Shown here in pieces: positions 1 through 8,392 of a DNA stretch of 64,000 nucleotides (positions within the stretch are counted from its first letter, which is position 1; each line of letters starts with the position of its first letter). The notes beneath the pieces were generated by a model. That model did not search any database and had not been told where the DNA came from. It saw only the letters and a program-made list of their open reading frames with translations. The stretch lies in contig JAEXSP010000015.1 in assembly GCA_023453795.1 (NCBI GenBank), forward strand, positions 1-64,000, given 5' to 3'. The DNA comes from Bacillota bacterium. GTDB lineage: Bacteria; Bacillota; Clostridia; Acetivibrionales; JAEXSP01. Both the position numbers and the translations under genes were made by a program.

Positions 1-370
1 TTCTGTCAACTTCAGCTACCAAATCATCTATTTCCGTTTGTATTGCACTTCTGTCAGCAGTAACGTTCGTATCGTTTGCTGCTTGTACAGCAAGCTCTCT
101 CATTCTCTGAAGTATTGAATGAGTTTCTGATAAAGCGCCTTCTGCAGTTTGTATCAACGATATGCCATCTTGGGAGTTTTTGGACGCCATTTGCAGACCT
201 CTGATCTGCCCTCTCATTTTTTCTGAGATAGCGAGGCCTGCTGCATCATCCCCAGCCCTGTTGATCCTATAGCCTGAAGATAATTTTTCAAGGGATTTTT
301 CCTGTCCTGAGCTATTGACCTTCAACTGCCTGTGGGCGTTCATCGCCATGATGTTATTATTGATTCTCAT
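1..370 (-). CDS. hag: Flagellin, 3' end beyond window
   Basis: Structural subunit of the flagellar filament, exported through the flagellar type III apparatus. The N-terminal ~123 codons are present and the rest lies outside the window. The protein begins MRINNNIMAMNAHRQL and contains the conserved D0/D1 motifs SSGYRINRAGDDAAGL and MRELAVQAANDTN, nearly identical to the two flagellins upstream. The ATG is preceded by AAGGAGG at good spacing. It is the third and last visible member of a tandem flagellin array, 55 bases behind the previous stop with no terminator between, so it is probably co-transcribed. The leader carries its own GGA-loop hairpin. Confidence 0.95.
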   Translation of the reverse strand, partial: MRINNNIMAMNAHRQLKVNSSGQEKSLEKLSSGYRINRAGDDAAGLAISEKMRGQIRGLQMASKNSQDGISLIQTAEGALSETHSILQRMRELAVQAANDTNVTADRSAIQTEIDDLVAEVDR

Positions 371-377
371 ATAATCT

Positions 378-414
378 CCTCCTTGATTTCTTATTAGGGA
401 TTCCTTTCCCTAAT
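378..414 (-). promoter_or_regulatory. Flagellin leader: GGA-loop hairpin plus Shine-Dalgarno (putative CsrA target)
   Basis: Read on the minus strand, a 7-8 bp stem (TTAGGGA/TCCCTAA, 394-413) closes a six-base loop AAGGAA. About 16 bases later comes the Shine-Dalgarno AAGGAGG (378-384). CsrA binds A(N)GGA, preferably in hairpin loops, and in Bacillus represses hag by bridging a loop site and the Shine-Dalgarno. The same design in the other two flagellin leaders, with different stem bases, supports this reading. Binding itself is inferred. Confidence 0.7.
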
Positions 415-425
415 TAAATATAAGA

Positions 426-1247
426 TTATTTCAATAACTGAAGTACACCCTGAGGTGCCTGATTTGCCTGTGCCAGCATTGCTGTAGCCGCCTGGTTGAG
501 GATGTTGTTCTTTGTATAAGTCATCATTTCCTTAGCCATGTCAACATCTCTGATGCGGGACTCTGATGCCTGCAGATTCTCCGCTGCAGTGTCGAGATTT
601 GAAATTGTATGCTCGAGCCTGTTCTGTTTTGCCCCCAGTTTGGATCTTTCAGTTGAAACATTTGTAATAGCTGCATTCACCATGCTGAGAGTTATTGCAG
701 CATTTGCATTGTCCGTAACGTTCATACTGCCTGTTGTTAGTCCTAACCCAGTTGCTGTCATGCTCAAGGTATTAATTGCTACTGTAATTGTTTCAGTTGC
801 ATTAGCTCCAACTTGTATTACCGCACTGAGAGTACCGTCCAAAAGGTTCTGGGTATTGAACTGAGTGTTCTTACCGATTCTTGTCAATTCTTCCGAAAGG
901 TCATCCAACTCGGTTTTAACTGCAGTCCTGTCTGCAGTTACATTTGTATCATTTGCAGCCTGTACCGAAAGTTCTCTCATTCTCTGAAGGATTGAATGAC
1001 TCTCCGCCAATGCACCCTCTGCGGTCTGAATCATCGAAATACCATCCTGCGAGTTTTTGGACGCCATTTGAAGGCCTCTGATCTGCCCCCTCATTTTTTC
1101 TGAGATTGCAAGGCCTGCTGCATCATCCCCAGCCCTGTTGATCCTATAGCCTGACGATAGCTTTTCAAGAGACTTCTCCTGTCCTGAGCTATTGACCTTC
1201 AACTGCCTGTGGGCGTTCATCGCCATGATGTTATTATTGATTCTCAT
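426..1247 (-). CDS. hag: Flagellin (second of tandem array)
   Basis: Filament subunit of 273 aa, close to the minimal flagellin size. Conserved N-terminal D0/D1 (about residues 1-140) and C-terminal D1/D0 (about 185-273, ending in NILNQAATAMLAQANQ and QGVLQLLK) are joined by a short, Thr/Ala-rich variable segment that differs most from its neighbour. ATG with AAGGAGGAG upstream. It lies 74 bases behind the stop of the upstream flagellin with no visible terminator or sigma-D box between, so it is probably read through from the promoter at 2198-2224. Confidence 0.97.
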   Translation of the reverse strand: MRINNNIMAMNAHRQLKVNSSGQEKSLEKLSSGYRINRAGDDAAGLAISEKMRGQIRGLQMASKNSQDGISMIQTAEGALAESHSILQRMRELSVQAANDTNVTADRTAVKTELDDLSEELTRIGKNTQFNTQNLLDGTLSAVIQVGANATETITVAINTLSMTATGLGLTTGSMNVTDNANAAITLSMVNAAITNVSTERSKLGAKQNRLEHTISNLDTAAENLQASESRIRDVDMAKEMMTYTKNNILNQAATAMLAQANQAPQGVLQLLK

Positions 1248-1253
1248 ATAATC

Positions 1254-1287
1254 TCCTCCTTGATCCTACAATGGGATTCCTTTCCCA
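1254..1287 (-). promoter_or_regulatory. Flagellin leader: GGA-loop hairpin plus Shine-Dalgarno (putative CsrA target)
   Basis: On the minus strand a 5-bp stem TGGGA/TCCCA (1272-1287) presents loop AAGGAA, followed by Shine-Dalgarno AAGGAGG at about 1254-1261. The loop is the same as in the leader at 378-414, but the outer stem pairs differ, so structure is kept while sequence drifts. This is expected for an RNA-binding-protein site. Function is inferred from the CsrA-hag precedent. Confidence 0.65.
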
Positions 1288-1321
1288 ACACTGCTTGCTA
1301 ATTATAGTATATTATATACTA

Positions 1322-2134
1322 TTATTTCAACAATTGCAATACACCCTGCGGCGCCTGATTTGCTTGTGCCAACATTGCTGTGGCTGCCTGATTGAGGATG
1401 TTATTCTTTGTATAGCTCATCATTTCCTTAGCCATATCTACATCCCTAATACGTGATTCTGACGCTTGCAGGTTTTCTGCTGCAGTATCGAGATTGGATA
1501 TTGTGTGCTCTAGTCTATTCTGCTTTGCACCAAGAGTTGACCTATTTGTTGAAACTTCTGCAATAGCAGAATTCACCAAGGTAATGGCAGATGCAGCGCT
1601 TGCATTTCCTGCTACAGTCAAGCTATTTAATCCTAGACCAGAAGCATCCATGTCGGTATTTATAACCAACGAAATTGTTTCACCGGCATTCGCCCCTACC
1701 TGAAAATCTGCAGCCAAGGTTCCATCCAAAAGTTTCTTAGTATTAAACTGCGTATTGTCAGAAATCCTTGTTATTTCAGCAGAGAGGTCAGTAAGTTCTG
1801 TCTGAATGGCTGTTCTATCAGCAGTTACATTAGTATCGTTTGCCGCCTGTACAGCAAGCTCCCTCATTCTTTGAAGAATTGAATGCGTTTCAGCCAATGC
1901 GCCCTCTGCAGTCTGTATCAACGAGATCCCATCCTGAGAGTTTTTTGACGCCATTTGAAGTCCTCTGATCTGTCCTCTCATTTTTTCTGAGATCGCAAGG
2001 CCTGCTGCATCATCCCCAGCTCTGTTAATTCTGTAACCTGAGGACAACTTCTCAAGAGACTTCTCCTGTCCTGAACTATTAACCTTCAACTGTCTGTGGG
2101 CATTCATTGCCATTATGTTGTTATTGATTCTCAT
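1322..2134 (-). CDS. hag: Flagellin (first of tandem array)
   Basis: Filament subunit, 270 aa. Start chosen at the ATG giving MRINNNIMAMN, preceded by AAGGAGGAA. An in-frame upstream start would add 15 residues lying inside the regulatory hairpin and is rejected. The N- and C-terminal polymerisation domains match the next two genes almost residue for residue. The central variable segment (about 140-180) diverges. It is the promoter-proximal gene of the array, behind a sigma-D-like promoter and downstream of csrA. Recent duplication is likely, with the variable segments diverging under selection or by phase-independent replacement. Confidence 0.97.
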   Translation of the reverse strand: MRINNNIMAMNAHRQLKVNSSGQEKSLEKLSSGYRINRAGDDAAGLAISEKMRGQIRGLQMASKNSQDGISLIQTAEGALAETHSILQRMRELAVQAANDTNVTADRTAIQTELTDLSAEITRISDNTQFNTKKLLDGTLAADFQVGANAGETISLVINTDMDASGLGLNSLTVAGNASAASAITLVNSAIAEVSTNRSTLGAKQNRLEHTISNLDTAAENLQASESRIRDVDMAKEMMSYTKNNILNQAATAMLAQANQAPQGVLQLLK

Positions 2135-2141
2135 TTTAATA

Positions 2142-2180
2142 TTCCTCCTTGATAATTTATAATGGGATTCCGTTCCCATT
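2142..2180 (-). promoter_or_regulatory. Flagellin leader: GGA-loop hairpin plus Shine-Dalgarno (putative CsrA target)
   Basis: On the minus strand a perfect 7-bp stem AATGGGA/TCCCATT (2161-2180) presents loop ACGGAA, an exact AnGGA CsrA core. Shine-Dalgarno AAGGAGGAA follows at 2142-2150. It is the best of the three flagellin leaders and sits just below the sigma-D promoter, so it would be in the 5' UTR of the whole flagellin transcript. CsrA is encoded immediately upstream. Confidence 0.75.
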
Positions 2181-2197
2181 TAATCTTTACAAATAAT

Positions 2198-2224
2198 TTA
2201 TCGGTTATAGGGTCTGAATAATTA
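2198..2224 (-). promoter_or_regulatory. Sigma-D (sigma-28) type promoter of the flagellin genes
   Basis: On the minus strand: -35 TAAT (2221-2224), 15-base spacer, -10 ACCGATAA (2198-2205). The Bacillus sigma-D consensus is TAAA, 14-16 bases, GCCGATAT. The same -10 octamer with the same 15-base spacer occurs in front of flgM (9437-9463). The promoter is 64 bases upstream of the first flagellin start, leaving room for the CsrA hairpin in the leader. Confidence 0.75.
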
Positions 2225-2330
2225 ATACCAAATTGCTTTTTTTATATAAAAAAGACAAAAAAAAAATTTTTTCTGTTACATCAAGCCTCATTTACATTTG
2301 GAACACTTGCTACGGTAAGTTTCCCAATTA

Positions 2331-2360
2331 AAAAAGACACGTTCATCTGTGTCTTTTTTT
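2331..2360 (-). terminator. Rho-independent terminator after csrA
   Basis: Stem AAAAAGACAC/GTGTCTTTTT with an 8-base loop; both strands end in runs of T, so it could act bidirectionally. It lies 24 bases after the csrA stop and separates the flgM-csrA operon from the flagellin transcription unit. Confidence 0.8.
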
Positions 2361-2384
2361 GTAGCTTAACCCTGTTATAAAAAT

Positions 2385-2612
2385 TTAATCTTTCTTTTCT
2401 TTTAATAAGTCTCCCAGCGAAATATTCTTAATATCAGCAGCCTTTTTATTTTCTTCCTGTATCTCTAAAAAGATTTCCTTCCTGTATATAGAGACATTTC
2501 TGGGAGCATTGATTCCTATACGGACTTGATCGCCTTGAACATCTATAACAGTAATCTCAATATTATCATTTAGTACGATTGACTGATTTTTCTTCCTTGT
2601 CAGAACCAGCAT
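2385..2612 (-). CDS. csrA: CsrA, translational regulator
   Basis: RNA-binding dimer that represses translation, classically of flagellin mRNA. 75 aa, normal length. It begins MLVLTRKKNQSIVL, with R44 in the VSIYRKEI strand that contacts GGA RNA. The C-terminal tail of about 20 residues is longer than in E. coli, as in FliW-regulated CsrA proteins. Start supported by AGGGGG upstream. It overlaps the fliW 3' end by 47 bases, tight coupling with its protein antagonist FliW. The targets proposed here are the three flagellin leaders just downstream. Confidence 0.96.
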   Translation of the reverse strand: MLVLTRKKNQSIVLNDNIEITVIDVQGDQVRIGINAPRNVSIYRKEIFLEIQEENKKAADIKNISLGDLLKEKKD

Positions 2613-3060
2613 TTTCAGCTACCCCCTGTCCTTGGAGTTCATCTAGTATATAGTGTCTCACACTATACTTATCCGTGTCAAGGATTCTTTGCATACCCTT
2701 GCCTTTCTTCCTGTTGACAATTACCGGAGCTTTGAGGTTCATGCTTATCTTCTTAATATCGTCAGGTATTACAACAATGGCGAAAACCTGAACATCTTCA
2801 CTATTTTCTATTTCCAATCTTCTTAAGGTTTCGTCATCAATTAGAACATCATAATCCTTTTTAACTGAAAAAGGGTCAACTACTGCAAATGCCAAATTAG
2901 GCTCATCTATGCTCTGCATCCACGCAAATAAAGTATCGTCTTCCTGATAAATAAAGGCGAACTTCTTTACTTTTTCAAATCCCGGCAAACCATCTTCAAA
3001 TGTGACAGCCAAACTGTCATCAATTTCAATTTCTCCAAAATGCCTTGTCTTTAGAATCAT
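2566..3060 (-). CDS. fliW: FliW, flagellar assembly factor / CsrA antagonist
   Basis: Cytoplasmic protein that binds either free flagellin or CsrA, releasing CsrA when flagellin is exported (partner switch known from Bacillus). 164 aa; begins MILKTRHFGEIEID and has the family's FEDGLPGF and SIDEPNLAFAVVDP segments. Shine-Dalgarno GGAGGG is present. It sits between the yviE-like gene (17 bases upstream) and csrA (47-base overlap). The last 15 residues lie in the overlap and look unconstrained. Confidence 0.95.
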   Translation of the reverse strand: MILKTRHFGEIEIDDSLAVTFEDGLPGFEKVKKFAFIYQEDDTLFAWMQSIDEPNLAFAVVDPFSVKKDYDVLIDDETLRRLEIENSEDVQVFAIVVIPDDIKKISMNLKAPVIVNRKKGKGMQRILDTDKYSVRHYILDELQGQGVAENAGSDKEEKSVNRTK

Positions 3061-3077
3061 TTTCTTCCCTCCAGAAA

Positions 3078-3650
3078 TTATATATAAGTATCTACTTTTT
3101 CAGATTGGTATCTGATATTTATCGATGCATATTGCTGTAAATTCACTTTTATCTGTGCAGGAGTAAAATTAATATTGATCTCATTGGGGACAAATTCACC
3201 CTCGACCCCATTTGTAGTACCGGCCCCATTCTCAAGGGGATCAAACTGCACTCCGCCGCGGACGGTTATATTGGGTCCCGGATTCGGAGGATAATCGAAG
3301 CCCGGTTTTTCTTCATCAAACGAGTCTCTTCTGGCTATCTCCGCAATTGCATTTGTTTTATTTTCTATTGCTGCCATTTGGTGCCCATCAGAAGTTTTTT
3401 TCTCGATGAAAACCATAAGCCTTTGATATCCCTTTTGGGCTGCAGCTCTTATTATATCTCCGTTATTTCTTAGTCCTGCACTTGCAAAAGCAGGATAATT
3501 ATCGATCTCAACCCTGGGCATGTCAGTATGGACATTTACCTGTGCATGCTTCTGATGGAGCTCCAATCGCGCAGTTCGAGTCTCTATAGACAGGCTTTCA
3601 GGAGTGCGTTCAACGCCTATCCTTGCATAGGTTTGATTGATTTCCAGCAT
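3078..3650 (-). CDS. yviE: DUF6470 protein, YviE-like flagellar-operon protein
   Basis: 190-aa protein of unknown biochemical role found between flgL and fliW in Bacillus and Clostridia. The order is the same here, which is most of the evidence. The sequence starts MLEINQTYARIG and has paired strands (RTARLELHQKHAQVNVH; INFTPAQIKVNLQQYA) suggesting a beta-rich fold. A Pro/Gly-rich acidic linker runs from about residues 112 to 150. No signal peptide or membrane segment. ATG with AAGGTGA upstream. The family name is from recognition by context and pattern. Confidence 0.85.
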   Translation of the reverse strand: MLEINQTYARIGVERTPESLSIETRTARLELHQKHAQVNVHTDMPRVEIDNYPAFASAGLRNNGDIIRAAAQKGYQRLMVFIEKKTSDGHQMAAIENKTNAIAEIARRDSFDEEKPGFDYPPNPGPNITVRGGVQFDPLENGAGTTNGVEGEFVPNEININFTPAQIKVNLQQYASINIRYQSEKVDTYI

Positions 3651-3692
3651 ATAGAATCACCTTCCGTGGCAAACTATACTCCTATTATACCA

Positions 3693-4613
3693 CTATCTCA
3701 GGAAATCTACCAACGATGGCTGTATAATTCTTGCGCCTCCGGAAAGGGAAGCCTTATAGACATTTTCTTCATTCGATAGATTCATTATGGTGGATGCCAT
3801 ATCAACATCTTCATTATCACTCATAAGTTTTGTAAAATTAAGGGCGTCATCGTCAAGCCTGTTGGAAGTCAGCTCAAGCCTATTCTGTCTGGCCCCGATG
3901 TCAGCCCTCACACGTAGTACATTTTGAAGATCGGATTCCATGTCCGTTATTGCCTGGCTTAATCCGGCTGTATTTGAAGTGGTCAAAGCACTAATAAAAT
4001 TGTCAAAATGACTGATCATGCCGTTAGCAGGCGGTGCACCTGCCGCTGCGCTTGTGCCTGCGACGCCGTTAAAAACATCCCCCGCTGTAACATTTACAAG
4101 AATATCGTCGCCGACACCTATTTCAAATTTTATTCCCTCATTGTTGTTTACCGATATTGTATAGTTGCCTGAAGAGTCCATTACAGGCTTATCAGTCTGG
4201 TATCCGGAAAAAATGTATCTTCCTGCATATGTAGTATTGGCCAGATGTGCAATCTGGTTTTTAAGCTGCTGAATCTCCGCCTGCGTTTTCTGCGTATCGG
4301 AAGGTGTGTTTGTACCGTTTGTTGCCTGAACAGCGAGCTCTCTTGCCCTTTGTATAACATCACCGATTTGTCCGAGAGTTGTTTCTGTGATATCCAGCCA
4401 GGACTGTGCATCCTTGACGTTGCTTTGATATTGAGTAACTTCAGCTACATCGGTTCTTAATTTAAGCGCACGCGCCGCAACGACCGGATCGTCGGAAGGA
4501 ACCTGTATCTTTTTGCCTGAAGCAAGTTGGTCCTGATATTTGCTCATCCTCGTCAGATTGTTTCCAATTTGATTCATCATGTTGTTTATAAGCATATTAT
4601 TTGTTATTCTCAT
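3693..4613 (-). CDS. flgL: FlgL, hook-filament junction protein
   Basis: Hook-associated protein 3, forming with FlgK the adaptor between hook and filament. 306 aa, typical size. Flagellin-like N terminus MRITNNMLINNMMNQI with the SGKKIQVPSDDP motif. The C terminus carries the flagellin-like NRLELTSNRLDDD and NVYKASLSGGARI helices. An Ala/Gly-rich linker sits near residue 190. Shine-Dalgarno GGGGG. It follows flgK by 59 bases. Confidence 0.96.
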   Translation of the reverse strand: MRITNNMLINNMMNQIGNNLTRMSKYQDQLASGKKIQVPSDDPVVAARALKLRTDVAEVTQYQSNVKDAQSWLDITETTLGQIGDVIQRARELAVQATNGTNTPSDTQKTQAEIQQLKNQIAHLANTTYAGRYIFSGYQTDKPVMDSSGNYTISVNNNEGIKFEIGVGDDILVNVTAGDVFNGVAGTSAAAGAPPANGMISHFDNFISALTTSNTAGLSQAITDMESDLQNVLRVRADIGARQNRLELTSNRLDDDALNFTKLMSDNEDVDMASTIMNLSNEENVYKASLSGGARIIQPSLVDFLR

Positions 4614-4672
4614 AATTCCTTTTCCCCCTTAAAAATACGGAAAAATATGATTAAACTCATTTTTTAGTTTTC

Positions 4673-6307
4673 TCAAATAACCCCAACCTTATTAACCAAT
4701 GTATCGTATACTTCGGACATGGTTGTTATCATTCTTGCTGCGGCACTGTACGCCTGCTGGTATTTAACCAGGTTTGCCATTTCTTCGTCTATGGATACTC
4801 CTGAGGTTGAAGTCCTGCGATTGTCGATTTGCTGCACTATTGTCTGCTGGTTGCTTGTCAGTCTTTCCGCCTGTTGGGCATCTATTCCGAGCGTTGCCAC
4901 AAGCGATTTCATAAAGTCCTCAGGTGCGCCTTCTTCAAACATATGAGTATTGTGCCTCATAGCTATCAAAGAATTGAGCACATCAATATTTCCTTTTTGC
5001 CCGCCTATCGAAGAGGTCGAAATATTATTCATGTCGGAAAGTATATCTTTACTTACCGCAAAGTTTTTAGCCGTAATATTGCTATACTTGTCGGAAACTG
5101 TTGCTCCGTCGGAAGCCAAGAACTCACTGGTACTCAAGTTACCGCCAAGGCCATCCATCATTGTAAAGAACCTAATTCCCGCTGGAGAGCTTGTCGATGT
5201 AGAATCAAGCCTGTAGCCATCCGCATGGCCCGGTAAGTGTTCTAAAACGCCATCCCCGTTAGTATCCTGGTCAAGTCCTTCGTTAATTGTCTTTGCAAAA
5301 GTTCTGACAAATTGGTTCAGCTTACTCATATAAAAGGGTATCCCTTTATACATGGGACTGCTGCTTTGCAGCCCGGTGTATTCAGAACTTACTGCAGCCC
5401 CGTCATTGCCGTCTCTTATATCAAGATAGCCTTTTAATTCTCCGCCTTTAATTTCAAGCTTGTTTCCGTCTTCCCATCCAACCTCGTAAAGGTTGTCCAC
5501 ATCCCCAGCATTCATTTTGGTCTTTCGCTGTGTAACTGCAAGCTTGCTTATATTGAAGTGATCTATAATAGCCTTGCCGCTTATTGTAATTACAAGGTGC
5601 TTATCGTCCTTGCCATTGGGAAGTTTGCCTGCTACAACTTCGTTCGCTTCTATGTTAACGATTTTCGACATTTTGTCTATAAGGGCTGTCCGCTGGTCTC
5701 TCAAATCATTTGCAGTGCTTCCGTCAAGCTCAGCCGTATATATCTGTTTGTTCAATTGCTGTATCTGTGTTGCCAGCGAGTTGACTTCGGACACCTTTGT
5801 ATTAATCGTATAATTTATATCTGTCTGCATTTTCTCAAAATGGTTAGCAACACTGTTAAAGTATTTGGCTACCGTAACACCCTTTTGCTGAACCAGAGCT
5901 CTTGTTGCAGAACTGCTGGGGTCCTTTGCAAGCTCCTGCATTGCAGAATAGAATTCGTTCATAATCGTATTGAAACCGCTGTTCGAAGGTTCATTGAAGG
6001 TAGCCTCAATTTCCGACAGCTGAGTGCTTTTTATGTTCCATTCACCATACGAGACGCTTTCACTCCAATACTTAAAATCAAGGTATTCATCCCTGACCCG
6101 GTTTATACCAATGACATCGGAACCTGTTCCAACCATTCCGGTGCCGTCATAAATAGCCAAAGGCTGTGATGCGACCTGAACACCCTGCTGCCTTGAGTAT
6201 CCGGGGGTGTTGACATTATTTAGATTGTGGTTAACGATGTCCATATTTCTTTGTGCTGTATATAGGCCTCTCAGTGCCACATTCAATCCGAAAAAGCTAT
6301 CTCTCAT
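4673..6307 (-). CDS. flgK: FlgK, hook-associated protein 1
   Basis: First junction protein on the hook, 544 aa, normal for FlgK. The N-terminal rod/hook motif ALRGLYTAQRNMDIVNHN runs into NVNTPGYSRQ. The D1 helical region has the DLRDQRTALIDKMSK motif and the C terminus has the MANLVKYQQAYSAAARMI motif of FlgK/FlgE proteins. It starts 6 bases after the second flgK-like gene stops, with GGAAGGTGA upstream, so the two paralogs are co-transcribed. This copy is the canonical one. Confidence 0.96.
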   Translation of the reverse strand: MRDSFFGLNVALRGLYTAQRNMDIVNHNLNNVNTPGYSRQQGVQVASQPLAIYDGTGMVGTGSDVIGINRVRDEYLDFKYWSESVSYGEWNIKSTQLSEIEATFNEPSNSGFNTIMNEFYSAMQELAKDPSSSATRALVQQKGVTVAKYFNSVANHFEKMQTDINYTINTKVSEVNSLATQIQQLNKQIYTAELDGSTANDLRDQRTALIDKMSKIVNIEANEVVAGKLPNGKDDKHLVITISGKAIIDHFNISKLAVTQRKTKMNAGDVDNLYEVGWEDGNKLEIKGGELKGYLDIRDGNDGAAVSSEYTGLQSSSPMYKGIPFYMSKLNQFVRTFAKTINEGLDQDTNGDGVLEHLPGHADGYRLDSTSTSSPAGIRFFTMMDGLGGNLSTSEFLASDGATVSDKYSNITAKNFAVSKDILSDMNNISTSSIGGQKGNIDVLNSLIAMRHNTHMFEEGAPEDFMKSLVATLGIDAQQAERLTSNQQTIVQQIDNRRTSTSGVSIDEEMANLVKYQQAYSAAARMITTMSEVYDTLVNKVGVI

Positions 6308-6313
6308 TGTTCA

Positions 6314-8392
6314 TCACCTTCCCGCCAGACCTGTTTTGGATATAACCGTATCCAGCATTACATCAATCGCATTGATTACTCTTGAAGCCGCATCATAAGA
6401 ATATTTGAATTTCATCATGTTTGACATTTCTTCATCCATGGAAACGCCTGTAATCGACTGTCTGTTTGAATCTGCGGCATGTACAAGCTTCTGCTGGTTT
6501 TCAGCTATGTTTTGTGCTTCCGAGCCGCCAGTACCGACCGCCAATATGATGGACTGGTAATAGTCATCCATGCTTAGAATTCCTTTTGCGTCCTGCACGA
6601 TCTGATTATTTCTCAGATTAGCTATTCGAAGGGCTATGGTGTTGTCACCCTTTTGACCGTTTACGGAAGCAACCAGATTATTCAGGTTATTCAAGTTATC
6701 ATTTAATTTTATATTTCCCATCTCCATCGGGTAAGCAGAATTTATCGCACAGAAGAACTCACTGCCGTCATTTCCGTTGAGCGTCTTGCCGCTCATATGA
6801 AGATTGTTAATCTCACGCACCATTACATTGATTAATGCGTTCAGCCTTTTCCTCACATCTGATATGATATTATTACTTTCTTCGATTACACTTATCCTCT
6901 TGTTTACATCTGTATTTATGTCCGAAGTTATATTTTTCAGCAGTCCGGTATAATCGGCAGCCGCAGTGTTTATATCATAAAGACTGCCGCCTGTTCCCTC
7001 CGAAATACTGTTCCAGCCCCTCTCCCCTGCATCGCCGTTTGTATAATCAATAGTGTTTGTTACAATGGATGTCTTAATGCCGGCATCACTTAAAGTTTTA
7101 ATGTATCCGTCAACTGTCGCGTCTGAAGTCACTGTACCATTCCCGTCTATGCTTTCATTTGTGAAGACAACTGCATATTTATTGGCATTTTCCCTATAAG
7201 CGATTGAACCCAACGCTGCAGCCAGGCTGCCAAAATTTTCACCGGTATCGCCTGATGGCGTCATACTGTTTATACCGCCAAGAAAACCTGTTGCAGCCGA
7301 AACATCGTTTCCATAGCTTGTATTTGTAAGTACGCCTGTTCCGTCATAGGTAACAAGTCTTAGATTGAAATCCAGGCCTTTTTTCTGTAGATCGCTGATA
7401 TATGAAGAAATATTGTTCTTTATATTTGTCAAATAGGCTGCACTGCTATCCGATACATCAACAGCAAATACTATGTCAACTTTGGTGTTTGGAGTGCCGT
7501 TTTCAACACTTCCCGTTGCACCGAAAACCTCTCCCCTGGATTCCATTAAGCCCTTTATTATTCCGTTTTTCAAAGGAACTTCTATATTTGTACCTTTTAG
7601 TTTAGGCGCTACGAACAGGCCCCCTACCTGACTTTCAGCCGGATATAGGTCGGTGCTTATTCCCTTGTTCACAAGGAAGTACCCCCCTAGGGTTACCGAA
7701 AGCTGACCATCCTGCATCTCAGTGACATCAACATTTACAAGTTTGGTCAGTCTATCTACAAGTACATTTCTTTGATCCCTGTAATCATTGGCAGTATCAC
7801 CTGAGACTTCTGTTGACAGAATCTGAAGATTCAAATTTGCAATTTGTGATGTAATTTGATTTACTTCACCTATGCGTACGCATATTTCAGAATTTAAATC
7901 TTCCTGAAGCTTGTCAAGCTGTTCGCCCATGTGATTGAACTGCTGTACAAGGGCTCCGCCTCTCTGCCTGACAAGGGCCCTCACTGTAAGGCTGTCCGGG
8001 TCCTTTGAGAGTTCCTGCCATGAATCCCAGAACTGATTCATCGAATCCTGAAGCCCGGATCCCATGGGGTCGCCAATAACTGCCTGAACATCCTGAAAAG
8101 TCTTATTTCTAGATTCCCAATACCCGAGTGTAGTATTTTCCTGCCTGTATATATTATCGAGGAATACATTTCTTATCTGTCTTATCTGCTGTATATCGGC
8201 ACCCAATCCAAGCTGATATGTTCCGTACTTGCTGACTTCATTCGTGTAAGCTCCAGTAGTTATCATAGCCTGCTGCCTTACATAACCCGGAGTGTTGACA
8301 TTAGCTATGTTATGGCTTATTACTTCCAAAGCACGTTGACTGACAGTCAAGCCCGAACGCGGTATTTCAAAACTGGCAAAACTTACACCCAT
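6314..8392 (-). CDS. FlgK paralog with inserted vWA-like domain
   Basis: 692 aa against about 545 for the neighbour. FlgK ends are intact: residues 1-300 hold the rod motif (ISHNIANVNTPGYVRQQ), the tail of FlgK D0/D1 and NDYRDQRNVLVDRLTK. Residues ~500-692 hold the C-terminal D1/D0 with MDEEMSNMMKFKYSYDAA. Between them, residues ~304-490 read as a von Willebrand A domain: VDIVFAVDVSDSS with MIDAS DxSxS (D312, S314, S316), TPSGDTGENF in the MIDAS-Thr position, and YAVVFTNESIDG where TDG is usual (Asp replaced by Asn). The insert takes the place of the surface-exposed D2/D3 part. vWA suggests an exposed adhesion or protein-binding collar at the filament base; this is inference. Confidence 0.88.
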   Translation of the reverse strand: MGVSFASFEIPRSGLTVSQRALEVISHNIANVNTPGYVRQQAMITTGAYTNEVSKYGTYQLGLGADIQQIRQIRNVFLDNIYRQENTTLGYWESRNKTFQDVQAVIGDPMGSGLQDSMNQFWDSWQELSKDPDSLTVRALVRQRGGALVQQFNHMGEQLDKLQEDLNSEICVRIGEVNQITSQIANLNLQILSTEVSGDTANDYRDQRNVLVDRLTKLVNVDVTEMQDGQLSVTLGGYFLVNKGISTDLYPAESQVGGLFVAPKLKGTNIEVPLKNGIIKGLMESRGEVFGATGSVENGTPNTKVDIVFAVDVSDSSAAYLTNIKNNISSYISDLQKKGLDFNLRLVTYDGTGVLTNTSYGNDVSAATGFLGGINSMTPSGDTGENFGSLAAALGSIAYRENANKYAVVFTNESIDGNGTVTSDATVDGYIKTLSDAGIKTSIVTNTIDYTNGDAGERGWNSISEGTGGSLYDINTAAADYTGLLKNITSDINTDVNKRISVIEESNNIISDVRKRLNALINVMVREINNLHMSGKTLNGNDGSEFFCAINSAYPMEMGNIKLNDNLNNLNNLVASVNGQKGDNTIALRIANLRNNQIVQDAKGILSMDDYYQSIILAVGTGGSEAQNIAENQQKLVHAADSNRQSITGVSMDEEMSNMMKFKYSYDAASRVINAIDVMLDTVISKTGLAGR

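Noticed and set aside
5558..6169. 203-codon plus-strand reading frame
   Set aside because: It lies wholly antisense to flgK, has no ribosome site and reads as an AT-rich shadow frame.
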